NCBI GenBank assembly: GCA_023451825.1
Contig: JAEXYA010000001.1
Span: forward strand, 1 to 64,000
Direction: 5' to 3'
Length of the DNA: 64,000 nt
Origin: Pseudomonadota bacterium
Lineage (GTDB): Bacteria; Pseudomonadota; Alphaproteobacteria; Rhizobiales; Xanthobacteraceae
Shown here: one piece after another, positions 28,531 to 35,473 of the stretch
How the letters are laid out: the number at the start of each line of letters is the position of its first letter
How positions within the stretch are numbered: position 1 is the stretch's first letter
Program-made: the position numbers and the translations under genes
The notes under the pieces: model-generated
Seen by the model: only the letters and a program-made list of their open reading frames with translations
Told to the model about the DNA's origin: nothing
The model's database searches: none

Positions 28531-28612
28531 GTAGGATGGGTCGAGCGTAGGCGCGATAGCGCAGGAGCGATACCCATCACCACACGCTCGGAGATGGCTC
28601 AATCCATCCTAC
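28531..28612. repeat. Intergenic repeat, family C (short copy)
   Basis: GTAGGATGGGTCGAGCGTAGGCGCG...CCATCACCACACGCTC then AATCCATCCTAC. The right arm is shortened relative to the copy at 27157. Confidence 0.75.
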
Positions 28613-28624
28613 GAAGGAGCCGTC

Positions 28625-28828
28625 TCATCGTTTCTCCTGCACGGCCTCCACCGGCCAGCGGACGAAAGCGAACACCCAGAGACAGATGAGATTGACGATG
28701 GGCACGACCGCAAGAAGCGACCACCAGCCGCTGAAGCCGGCCTTGCTGAGAATCTTGGCGACGGGAAGAACGAGAATGGCGATGTAGAGAGCAACGATGA
28801 GCCAGTGAGCGATAGACATCGATCCCAT
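28625..28828 (-). CDS. Small two-helix membrane protein
   Basis: A 67-residue protein that I do not recognise. It has two hydrophobic segments: HWLIVALYIAILVLPVAKIL and WWSLLAVVPIVNLICLWVFAF. The pattern KAGFSGWWSLLAVVPIVN resembles small proteins of the DUF805/YccF kind, where a glycine-tryptophan turn joins two helices. ATG at 28828 has GGAG ten bases ahead; an in-frame ATG at 28819 is the alternative. It lies downstream of the desaturase on the same strand, 34 bases away, and may share its message. Confidence 0.65.
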   Translation of the reverse strand: MGSMSIAHWLIVALYIAILVLPVAKILSKAGFSGWWSLLAVVPIVNLICLWVFAFVRWPVEAVQEKR

Positions 28829-28862
28829 GCGGGTGAATCTCCAGTGCTGTTTCGGATGACCG

Positions 28863-29840
28863 CTATCTTTCCCGCAAGGGCGCATCATGTAAATGCGCAA
28901 GACGCGCATCGTCTTTTTGAGACGTTCCATGATTCACGCGCCGCGGTAGTCGCCGCAGGCCTTTGCGCGGCTCGATATTCGCGGGGAGCTTGATCGCATT
29001 GGCGAGTCCGAGATGCGACAGCGCGCGCACCAGGAGATAGCCGAGATCGATCTGCCCGCGCTCTACGCCGAGCTGTGCCGACTCCGGAAATGCGTGATGA
29101 TTGCCGTGATAGGCTTCGCCAAAGGTGATCAATCCGAAAGCCGGCAGGTTGAAGCCCTGCACCGCCACGTCGTCCACGCGCCAGCCCTGATGGCCCTCGC
29201 GATGCGCGTAGTGACCGATGAGCCAATGTCCGGTGAGCGAAACGGCAATGCGCACGGCAATGCCCCACACGACCCAGGCCCATCCGCCCATCACATAGAA
29301 CAGGATCGCCCATGGCAGTTGCTGGGCCATCCATGTGGCTTCCAGAAAGCGATAGAAGCGATCGTTCGCAACGCGTGGTTCGATGACGAATTGCGGCGGA
29401 TGCTGCAAGGCGACCGCGCAATGCATCTGCCAGAAGGCATCGACGAAGAATGAGCGGCGATGCGCGTGCAAATCATGGCAGCTGCTCTGCCGCTGCGCCC
29501 AGTCCCGGATGTCGTGCGCATGGACCATGCCGAATGGTCCCGCCATGCCGACCAATGTGCCGAGATAGACCAGGGTGCGTTCGAGCCAGAGCGGACAGGC
29601 GAATGCGCGATGGATCAGCAGGCGATGCATGCCGACCGAATGGCCCGCACAGATGGTGATCGCCGTCGTGATGACGAACAGGGCGAAAGCGCTCCAGCTG
29701 AAGGTCAGCGGTGCGAAAACGAGGGCGATGACCGTCATGGCCGTGACCCAGATCGATTTGCTGGGCACCCAGCGCACGGTGCCCTGATTGGGATCGCTGA
29801 GAGGCCCTGCGATCATGCGGTCAGTGGATAAGACGTCCAT
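28863..29840 (-). CDS. Fatty-acid desaturase family protein
   Basis: A 325-residue integral-membrane di-iron desaturase. His box 1 is GHSVGMHRLLIHR, a HxxxxHRxxxH pattern, and the C-terminal box is HGNHHAFPESA. The middle box is atypical: MVHAHDIRDWAQRQ...CHDLHAHRRS replaces HRxHH, as I recall from an alphaproteobacterial subgroup. Hydrophobic segments near residues 38-70 and 180-210 form the usual helix pairs. ATG at 29840 has AGGAGGG upstream, better than an in-frame TTG 18 bases earlier. It is divergent from an ArsR-type gene, with paired operator-like repeats between them. Confidence 0.85.
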   Translation of the reverse strand: MDVLSTDRMIAGPLSDPNQGTVRWVPSKSIWVTAMTVIALVFAPLTFSWSAFALFVITTAITICAGHSVGMHRLLIHRAFACPLWLERTLVYLGTLVGMAGPFGMVHAHDIRDWAQRQSSCHDLHAHRRSFFVDAFWQMHCAVALQHPPQFVIEPRVANDRFYRFLEATWMAQQLPWAILFYVMGGWAWVVWGIAVRIAVSLTGHWLIGHYAHREGHQGWRVDDVAVQGFNLPAFGLITFGEAYHGNHHAFPESAQLGVERGQIDLGYLLVRALSHLGLANAIKLPANIEPRKGLRRLPRRVNHGTSQKDDARLAHLHDAPLRER

Positions 29841-29906
29841 GCAACCCTCCTGAGACAAGCTTTTGCGCGAGATGTGCGCCTTGCGTTGCGTGCGGTTTCG
29901 TCGTAC

Positions 29907-29966
29907 TTAGGCAGTAAGCTAAATATCTTCTGGCATCATTTAGGTAATTAGGCAATAGGCTAAATA
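29907..29966. promoter_or_regulatory. Paired 19-bp operator-like repeats between the desaturase and ArsR genes
   Basis: TTAGGCAGTAAGCTAAATA (29907-29925) and TTAGGCAATAGGCTAAATA (29948-29966) differ at two bases and start 41 bases apart, about four helical turns. Each contains TTAG(8)CTAA dyad symmetry. A further TTTAGGTAATTAGG lies between them. They suit a dimeric ArsR-family repressor acting on both divergent promoters. Confidence 0.7.
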
Positions 29967-30000
29967 CGCATTTTGCCGTCACGCGCGAGAGGTCTGGATT

Positions 30001-30366
30001 TTGGGCAAGAACGAAGCGGAAGCCGGCGACTTGAGCGGCAATGCGCCCATTCAGCGCGTGTTCGAAGCATTGGCCTCGGCGCCGCGGCGCAAGATTCTCG
30101 CTTATCTGGCGCACACGTCTTTGACGGCGGGCGAGATCGCCGAGCGTTTCGAGATGTCGAAGCCGTCGATCTCGCAGCATCTCGGCGTGCTGGAGAATGC
30201 CGGGCTGATCACCCGGCGGCGCGAGGGGCAGTTCATCCACTACTCGCTGGTGGAAACCAATCTCGTCAATACGCTGAACGGTTTCGTGCAGGACGTGTGC
30301 CCGATCGGGCGGCCGATCAAGAGTGAAAGCAAGGCTCTGGCGTCTGCAAAAAAGAAGAAGCCGTAG
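30001..30366 (+). CDS. ArsR-family winged-helix repressor (SdpR-like)
   Basis: A 121-residue regulator with an ArsR winged helix. The recognition region is AGEIAERFEMSKPSISQHLGVLENAGLI, followed by the wing RRREGQFIHYSL. No paired metal-binding cysteines of the ELCVCD type are present; the only Cys is in the C-terminal part. This fits the autorepressor (SdpR-like) branch rather than a metal sensor. TTG at 30001 is the likely start, with GAGAGG eight bases ahead. The gene is divergent from a desaturase with two near-identical operator-like repeats between, so membrane-lipid desaturation is the inferred target. Confidence 0.85.
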   Translation: MGKNEAEAGDLSGNAPIQRVFEALASAPRRKILAYLAHTSLTAGEIAERFEMSKPSISQHLGVLENAGLITRRREGQFIHYSLVETNLVNTLNGFVQDVCPIGRPIKSESKALASAKKKKP

Positions 30367-30371
30367 CCGCG

Positions 30372-31817
30372 CTACAATTCCCGCGCATTGCTGAAGGCGA
30401 AGCTCGACACACGTCTTGTGTTCTCATCGAGGATCAACGTGCGCGTGATCGGCGGCTCCGCGCGCTGGCTGCAATTTTCGCGCTCGCATAAGCGGCAGTT
30501 CACGCCGATCGGCGTGCCTTCGACTTTCTCCAGATCGAGCCCGGCCGAATAGACCAGCTTGCTCGCATGCCGGATCTCGCAGCCGAGCCCGATGGCAAAG
30601 CGTGGCTGTGGGTGCGGATGCGGCGCGGGCGAGCGGCGCAATGTCTGCGCGATGGAGAAGTAGCGGTTGCCGTCGGGCAGTTCGATCACCTGGCTCAGCA
30701 GGCGGTCCGGCGTGTCGAAGGTGGAGTGCACATTCCATAGCGGGCAGGTGCCGCCGAATTTCGAGAACGGGAACGTGCCGGAGGAAAAGCGCTTGGAGAC
30801 ATTGCCGGCATTGTCCACGCGCAGCATGAAGAACGGCACGCCGCGCGCATTCGGGCGCTGCAGCGTGGTGAGGCGATGGCAGATCTGCTCGAAGCCGACA
30901 TTGAAACGCTGGCCGAGCACCTGCGTGTCATAGCTTAACGCTTCCGCCGCCGCATGGAACGCCGCGTAAGGCATCAGCACGGCCGCGGCGAAATAATTTG
31001 CGAGCGTGATGCGATAGAGCCGCCGCTGCGTGTCGGCGAGCGGACCGGCGCGGCCGACGATGCTCTCGAAATGCGATGAGCATTCGACGAGCCCGATCTG
31101 GAATGCGACCTGAAACGCGCGGCCGGGCGCATCCACCATTTCCGAGATGAGCAACTGCCTGCGATGCCGGTCGAACCGCCGCAAGGTCTCGCGCATCACA
31201 TCGACGGGCATGATGCGGGTGACGATCGAATATTTTTCCCGCAAGCGTGTGCTCAGCGCCGCAAACAGATCCTGCGACGGCACATTGATCTCGTCGCGGA
31301 GAGTCTCGGCTGCGGTTTCCAGCTCCGGGAAATAATTACGATTGGCCTCGATCAGATCACGCACGCGCTCGATCGGATTGCCTTCATAGGACGCGCCGTC
31401 ATGGCGATCGGCCATCTGCGCCGCCACCATCGTCTCGCCCCGCCGCGCTTCGGTGTAAGCGGCATAAAGCCGTTGCAGCGAATGCGTGACACCGGGACAC
31501 AGCTCCGCGAGATCGCGCAATTCCTGTTTCGGCAAATCGATCTGCCGAAACAGCGGATCGGAAAAAATCTCGTTCAGCTCTGCAAAGAAACGATCTTCAT
31601 CCGCAGTCGCGAGATCGCGCAGATCCAGGTCGTAGGTCTCCGCGAGTCGCAGCAAGAGCTGCGCCGTCACCGGGCGCTGGTTGCGCTCGATCAGATTGAT
31701 GTAGCTCGGCGAAATCCCCAGGCCTTCGGCCATCTGGGTCTGCGACAGGCCGAGCTGCTGCCGAATCCGCCGGAAGCGGGGGCCCACAAACAGCTTCTTG
31801 TTGGTCTCGCCGGCCAT
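30372..31817 (-). CDS. XRE-family regulator with short-chain fatty acyl-type domain
   Basis: A 481-residue regulator. An N-terminal XRE helix-turn-helix (residues 15-65, LGLSQTQMAEGLGISPSYINLIERNQRP) is followed by an ImmA/IrrE-like domain (NYFAAAVLMPYAAF) and a C-terminal domain with CRLCERENCSQR, as in RamB/PrpR-type regulators of acetate, propionate or acyl-CoA metabolism. The zinc-protease HExxH of ImmA is absent (LVECSSHFE at that place), so it is a sensor, not a protease. It converges on the arsR gene with a 5-base gap. TGACA repeats just upstream suggest autoregulation. Confidence 0.88.
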   Translation of the reverse strand: MAGETNKKLFVGPRFRRIRQQLGLSQTQMAEGLGISPSYINLIERNQRPVTAQLLLRLAETYDLDLRDLATADEDRFFAELNEIFSDPLFRQIDLPKQELRDLAELCPGVTHSLQRLYAAYTEARRGETMVAAQMADRHDGASYEGNPIERVRDLIEANRNYFPELETAAETLRDEINVPSQDLFAALSTRLREKYSIVTRIMPVDVMRETLRRFDRHRRQLLISEMVDAPGRAFQVAFQIGLVECSSHFESIVGRAGPLADTQRRLYRITLANYFAAAVLMPYAAFHAAAEALSYDTQVLGQRFNVGFEQICHRLTTLQRPNARGVPFFMLRVDNAGNVSKRFSSGTFPFSKFGGTCPLWNVHSTFDTPDRLLSQVIELPDGNRYFSIAQTLRRSPAPHPHPQPRFAIGLGCEIRHASKLVYSAGLDLEKVEGTPIGVNCRLCERENCSQRAEPPITRTLILDENTRRVSSFAFSNAREL

Positions 31818-31829
31818 GTTTTACAATCG

Positions 31830-31851
31830 TGACATTATGACATTTGTGACA
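31830..31851. promoter_or_regulatory. Triple TGACA repeat upstream of the XRE regulator
   Basis: TGACA occurs at 31830-31834, 31838-31842 and 31847-31851 in an AT-rich tract beginning 12 bases before the regulator start. Steps of 8 and 9 bases are close to one helical turn. An autoregulatory site is inferred. Confidence 0.45.
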
Positions 31852-31983
31852 AGTGATGATGTTACATCGCATCACCATTCAAACACAAGCCATCTGGCGA
31901 TTTCAGCTCGTTTGTCGTTATCTCTTCACACGGTGAATGCGACGCGCATGTCACGAATGTAAGAGAAATCTGAGGAGAAAGAC

Positions 31984-32193
31984 ATGTCACAGGGTAGCAA
32001 TTTCTGGGTCATCGGCGGCGAATTCGGTTCGATGAACTTCCACAAGCTGGTCGAGGGCTCCGCGCAGGTGCAGGGCCCGTTCAAGACCCGCAAGCAGGCC
32101 GAGGAAGCCTGGAAGAGCGTGTCTGAGGAAAACCGTCACCGCGCCGGCGTTCGCTTCTCCATCGTCGAAGAGCCGAGCCGTCGGGTCGCCTGA
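31984..32193 (+). CDS. DUF4170 family protein
   Basis: A 69-residue soluble protein whose sequence FWVIGGEFGSMNFHKLVEGSAQVQGPF matches the small DUF4170 family of alphaproteobacteria. It ends in a Glu/Arg-rich helix (KQAEEAWKSVSEENRHRAG) and a short strand. GAGGAG lies upstream of the ATG. It is the only gene in the divergent direction from the XRE regulator; the 166-base gap between them holds the TGACA repeats. Function unknown. Confidence 0.85.
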   Translation: MSQGSNFWVIGGEFGSMNFHKLVEGSAQVQGPFKTRKQAEEAWKSVSEENRHRAGVRFSIVEEPSRRVA

Positions 32194-32200
32194 TTGCCCC

Positions 32201-32228
32201 TGTGGCCGCTTGCCTTCGAGCGGCCGCA
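32201..32228 (+). terminator. Hairpin after the DUF4170 gene
   Basis: TGTGGCCGCT pairs with AGCGGCCGCA with one T-G wobble and an 8-base loop, starting 8 bases after the stop. There is no T tract, so termination is plausible but not certain. Confidence 0.5.
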
Positions 32229-32411
32229 GAGCCGCCGCAAGCCTGCCTCAACGGAAACGCTCAATAAGACGTCTGCGGCCTCATCCGGGAAGACCGGCTG
32301 GGGCCGCAGCGCGTTTGCAGGCAAGTCTCTGGAAACAAACGGCCTTTCCGACGCTTATGGTTACTGATAGGTTAATTTACCGGGGTAAGGCAGTCTTGAG
32401 GCGGAGTTGAG

Positions 32412-32963
32412 ATGGTTGTGGCAAACGGCCCAGCGAACGACGCCCAGCCGAAACGGCTGCGCGATGCCCTCCGGCAGGCCCGCATCGAGGCCGCCGATCG
32501 CACCGGCGTGGTGGTCGATCTTCGCGATGCCGAAGTCGCCCGGCTCGAAATCCTCAATGACGCGCTCGATCCACTGTTCAATGAAATCCCGCATGACATC
32601 GAGCTGTTCGATCGCGGCATCAGCCAGGGCGACACGCCGCGGCTGTGGATCGACATGATCGCCCATGTGGTGATGGGCCGCGACAAGCGCAGCTATCGCC
32701 TCGTGCAAGACAGCCGCTTCGGCCGCAAGGTGCTGGCCGAATCGCATGACGTGCAGGCGATGGTGAAAGCGGTGACCGATTACATCGCGCGTCGCATGGT
32801 GGAGCGCGAGCACATGCTCGCAACGGCCGTTCCGCCGCCGGAAGCAAAGCCGGCGCCGGTGGTGAAGCCGCGTGGCCGGTTCTGGCCGTTTGTGTTCGGG
32901 ATCGTTGTCGGCGTGATCGGTCTGTTCGCGTTGGCGCTGTTCGCATCGACGCGCGGGCATTGA
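32412..32963 (+). CDS. Conserved hypothetical membrane-anchored protein
   Basis: A 183-residue protein that I do not recognise. The N-terminal 140 residues are soluble with mixed helix and strand, including VVVDLRDAEVARLEILNDALDPLFNEIP. A Pro/Lys-rich linker (PPPEAKPAPVVKPRG) leads to one C-terminal helix (FWPFVFGIVVGVIGLFALALF). It looks like a tail-anchored inner-membrane protein with its main domain in the cytoplasm. It lies between the DUF4170 gene and a family A repeat. No motif suggests catalysis. Confidence 0.7.
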   Translation: MVVANGPANDAQPKRLRDALRQARIEAADRTGVVVDLRDAEVARLEILNDALDPLFNEIPHDIELFDRGISQGDTPRLWIDMIAHVVMGRDKRSYRLVQDSRFGRKVLAESHDVQAMVKAVTDYIARRMVEREHMLATAVPPPEAKPAPVVKPRGRFWPFVFGIVVGVIGLFALALFASTRGH

Positions 32964-32970
32964 TGTGTCG

Positions 32971-33047
32971 GGTGGGCAAAGCGAAGCGTGCCCACCATCA
33001 CATGCTGTGAAGAGGAAGGTGGGCACGCTTCGCTTTGCCCACCCTAC
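32971..33047. repeat. Palindromic intergenic repeat, family A
   Basis: GGTGGGCAAAGCGAAGCGTGCCCACC faces GGTGGGCACGCTTCGCTTTGCCCACCC around a short A/G-rich centre. It lies between two convergent genes. Confidence 0.88.
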
Positions 33048-33050
33048 AGA

Positions 33051-33935
33051 TCACACCAGCATCTCCCGCTTCAGCTCATGCACCATATTGCCATCGCCGA
33101 AGCCGCGCACGGTTTGCTCGCAGCGCCAGCGTTCGCCGTCGCGCTCGATCGCAAACAGATTATAGGCGGCTGCCGGCTTGTGCCCATGCGCAAGCGCTGA
33201 AGCCGAGGGCACGCCGATCGCCGGGATGCGGCGCTGCGGGCCTTCGAACCACATGGTCGAATGGATGTGGTCGTGGCCCTGCAGGATCAGCTCGACACCG
33301 TGGCGTTTGAGCAGGACCTGCAGCGCATCGGAGTCCGTCAGCCGCTTCATCCACTTCTCCGAACGCAGTGGATGATGGATCAGCAACACGCGAAACAGAT
33401 GCGTATCGGCGAGGCTTGCAAGCAGGCGGTCGAGCGCGTCGCGCTGTGCATCGCCGAGCCAGCCCGTGGCCATGAAAGGTGCTGTCGGCACACTGGATGA
33501 GACGCCGATCAGCGCGACGGGCTCGCGGATACGCAGATAGGGAAAGGTCGATGCCACAGCGCCATCGCTGCGCATATAGTCGCCAAAGGTCCGAACGAAT
33601 TTTTCCGGCGCAGCGCTCACATAGGCGTCGTGATTGCCGGGCACCAGCGAGACATCGTCGGGCTTGCCGACCACTTCCATCCAGCGCCGCGCGCGGGCAA
33701 ACTCGGCGGCCAGCGCCAGATTGACGAGGTCGCCGGTGACCGCGATATGATCCGGCGCCTGCGCCTGCATGTCGGCGACCAGCACGTCGAGCATGTCGCG
33801 CCTGTGATACAGATGCCGGTTGCGCTTCCAGTTGATATAGCCGAGCACACGCTGGCTGAGCAGCTCGCGCCACTCCGGCTCGGGCATCGGCGGCACATGC
33901 GGGTCGGACAGATGCGCGAGGGTGAAGGCGGTCAT
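33051..33935 (-). CDS. Calcineurin-like metallophosphoesterase
   Basis: A 294-residue di-metal phosphoesterase with every core motif: LSDPHV near residue 9, AVTGDLVN near 65, PGNHDAYV near 97, LIHHPLRS near 186 and GHDHIHS near 219. The arrangement resembles the CpdA/Icc cyclic-nucleotide phosphodiesterase branch, but the substrate is not fixed by the motifs alone. ATG at 33935 begins MTAFTLAHLSDPH. Family A and B repeats flank it on each side, so it is probably a single-gene unit. Confidence 0.9.
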   Translation of the reverse strand: MTAFTLAHLSDPHVPPMPEPEWRELLSQRVLGYINWKRNRHLYHRRDMLDVLVADMQAQAPDHIAVTGDLVNLALAAEFARARRWMEVVGKPDDVSLVPGNHDAYVSAAPEKFVRTFGDYMRSDGAVASTFPYLRIREPVALIGVSSSVPTAPFMATGWLGDAQRDALDRLLASLADTHLFRVLLIHHPLRSEKWMKRLTDSDALQVLLKRHGVELILQGHDHIHSTMWFEGPQRRIPAIGVPSASALAHGHKPAAAYNLFAIERDGERWRCEQTVRGFGDGNMVHELKREMLV

Positions 33936-33968
33936 CGGTTGCGTATCGCCTGTAACACCAAACTCCGT

Positions 33969-34106
33969 CCCTCATCCTGAGGAGCCGCATAGCGGCGTCT
34001 CCCAGCGAATGGCGAAGCCATTCGCAAGGGATGGCTGCACACTCGGAGCCCGGCGATCTCATGGTTCGAGACGCGCGCAAGTGCGCGCTCCTCACCATGA
34101 GGGGCT
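33969..34106. repeat. Intergenic repeat, family B
   Basis: CTCATCCTGAGGAGCCGC...AGCGGCGTCTC then GGTTCGAGACGCGCGCAAGTGCGCGCTCCTCACCATGAGG. It fills about half of the 293-base gap before the NUDIX gene. Confidence 0.85.
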
Positions 34107-34228
34107 GAGTTGGCAATGAGTTTGTTGTGCGATAGCAATTCGTTCACCTGTGAAACTCCGCTACGTTTTGGCAAGGTGGCGGCGATGACGCAAGGACCTA
34201 ACCGTTTGCCCCGCTCCGGATTGCCGCA

Positions 34229-34723
34229 ATGACCGTGCCCACGCTGCGCCAACGGCTGGAGCCGACCCTCCGCAAATTCGTGCATCTGTATTTCCGCTTC
34301 GCCCGCGGGATGACGCTCGGCGTGCGCGCGGTGGTTGTCGATGCCGACAAGCGCGTATTTCTGGTCCGGCATACTTATGTGACGGGTTGGTATCTGCCCG
34401 GCGGCGGCGTCGAGGTCGGCCAGACGTTTCGCGAGGCGCTGGAGATGGAGCTGCGCGAGGAGGGGCGGATCGACCTCACCGGCGAGCCGGAGCTGCATGG
34501 CGTGTTCCTCAACAGCCATGTCTCGGTGCGGGACCATGTGGTGGTCTATATCGTCCGCAGCTTCCAGCAGGACCGGATGCCCGAGCCGAACAGCGAAATC
34601 GCCGAAACCGGCTTCTTCGCGCTGGACGCGCTGCCGCCTGACACCACCGAGGGAACGCGGCAGCGGCTGGCCGAGATTTTCGATGGCGAGCCCGTGATCC
34701 CGACCTGGCGGGCCAAACCGTGA
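34229..34723 (+). CDS. NUDIX hydrolase with an altered Nudix box
   Basis: A 164-residue NUDIX-fold protein. The box region is GGVEVGQTFREALEMELREEGRI (residues 59-81). The three metal-binding glutamates of the ExxEE core are present (E74, E77, E78), but the usual Glu before the helix is Q65, the usual Arg is M73 and the closing xGU is GRI. It may hydrolyse a nucleoside diphosphate derivative or may have reduced activity. The nearby ARGMTLGVRAVVVD region is typical. It probably co-transcribes with the GNAT gene, seven bases downstream. Confidence 0.85.
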   Translation: MTVPTLRQRLEPTLRKFVHLYFRFARGMTLGVRAVVVDADKRVFLVRHTYVTGWYLPGGGVEVGQTFREALEMELREEGRIDLTGEPELHGVFLNSHVSVRDHVVVYIVRSFQQDRMPEPNSEIAETGFFALDALPPDTTEGTRQRLAEIFDGEPVIPTWRAKP

Positions 34724-34730
34724 GAGCCTG

Positions 34731-35285
34731 ATGATGGACCGCGCCGCCGCCAGATGCTATCCCGCGGGCGACATGAGTGACCTCGACCTGATCATCGCGG
34801 CGGAAACCGCCAATGACGCCCAGCCGATCGAACGGCTGGTGGCGCGTACCTTCGGCCCCGGCCGTTTCGTGCTGTCCGCCTATCGGCTGCGCGAGCATGT
34901 GAGCCATTTGCTGGACCTGTCCTTCACGGCCCGCATCGGCACGCTGCTGGTGGGCAATATCAGGCAATTGCCGATCTGCGTCGGCGATACGCCGGCACTG
35001 CTGCTTGGCCCGCTGACGGTGGAGCCACCGTTCCGCAGCCGCGGCGTCGGCCGCAAGCTGCTGGATCGCGCCATCAGTGATGCGCGGGCCAAGGGGCATC
35101 GGCTGATCGTGCTGGTGGGGGACGAGCCCTATTACAGCCGGGTCGGTTTCAAGGCGATCCCGAAGGGGCAGGTCACCATGCCCGGGCCGGTGGACCAGAA
35201 ACGTCTGCTGGTGCTGGAGTTGGTCGAAGGCGCTGCGGATGGATTGGCAGGCGCGGTGCGGCCCGACTGGAACGCGGCAACTTAA
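34731..35285 (+). CDS. GNAT N-acetyltransferase
   Basis: A 184-residue GCN5-related acetyltransferase. The acetyl-CoA pyrophosphate loop is RSRGVGRKLL near residue 103, preceded by LLLGPLTVEPPF and followed by GDEPYYSRVGF, the usual motif A and B order. It resembles the YhbS-like subgroup. ATG at 34731 follows the NUDIX stop by seven bases; an internal ATG at 34773 (MSDLDL) is also possible because neither has a strong Shine-Dalgarno. The acceptor substrate is unknown. Confidence 0.88.
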   Translation: MMDRAAARCYPAGDMSDLDLIIAAETANDAQPIERLVARTFGPGRFVLSAYRLREHVSHLLDLSFTARIGTLLVGNIRQLPICVGDTPALLLGPLTVEPPFRSRGVGRKLLDRAISDARAKGHRLIVLVGDEPYYSRVGFKAIPKGQVTMPGPVDQKRLLVLELVEGAADGLAGAVRPDWNAAT

Positions 35286-35302
35286 TTTCGCAACTCATTC
35301 CG

Positions 35303-35401
35303 CCCTCATGGTGAGGAGCGCGCATCTTGCGCGCGTCTCGAACCATGGGAGCTTGGTGCCATCCTTCGAGACGCCGCTACGCGGCTCCTCAGGATGAGGG
35401 C
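35303..35401. repeat. Intergenic repeat, family B (reversed)
   Basis: CCCTCATGGTGAGGAGCGCGC...GTCTCGAACCATGG then CCTTCGAGACGCCGCTACGCGGCTCCTCAGGATGAGGG. It lies between the convergent GNAT and TonB-receptor genes. Confidence 0.85.
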
Positions 35402-35473
35402 GGAGTGATAGAGCCGCACGAGGTTCCGGATCTGCGCCCGCAGGGCGCAGTCCGGAACGACGCGTTTGCAGCC

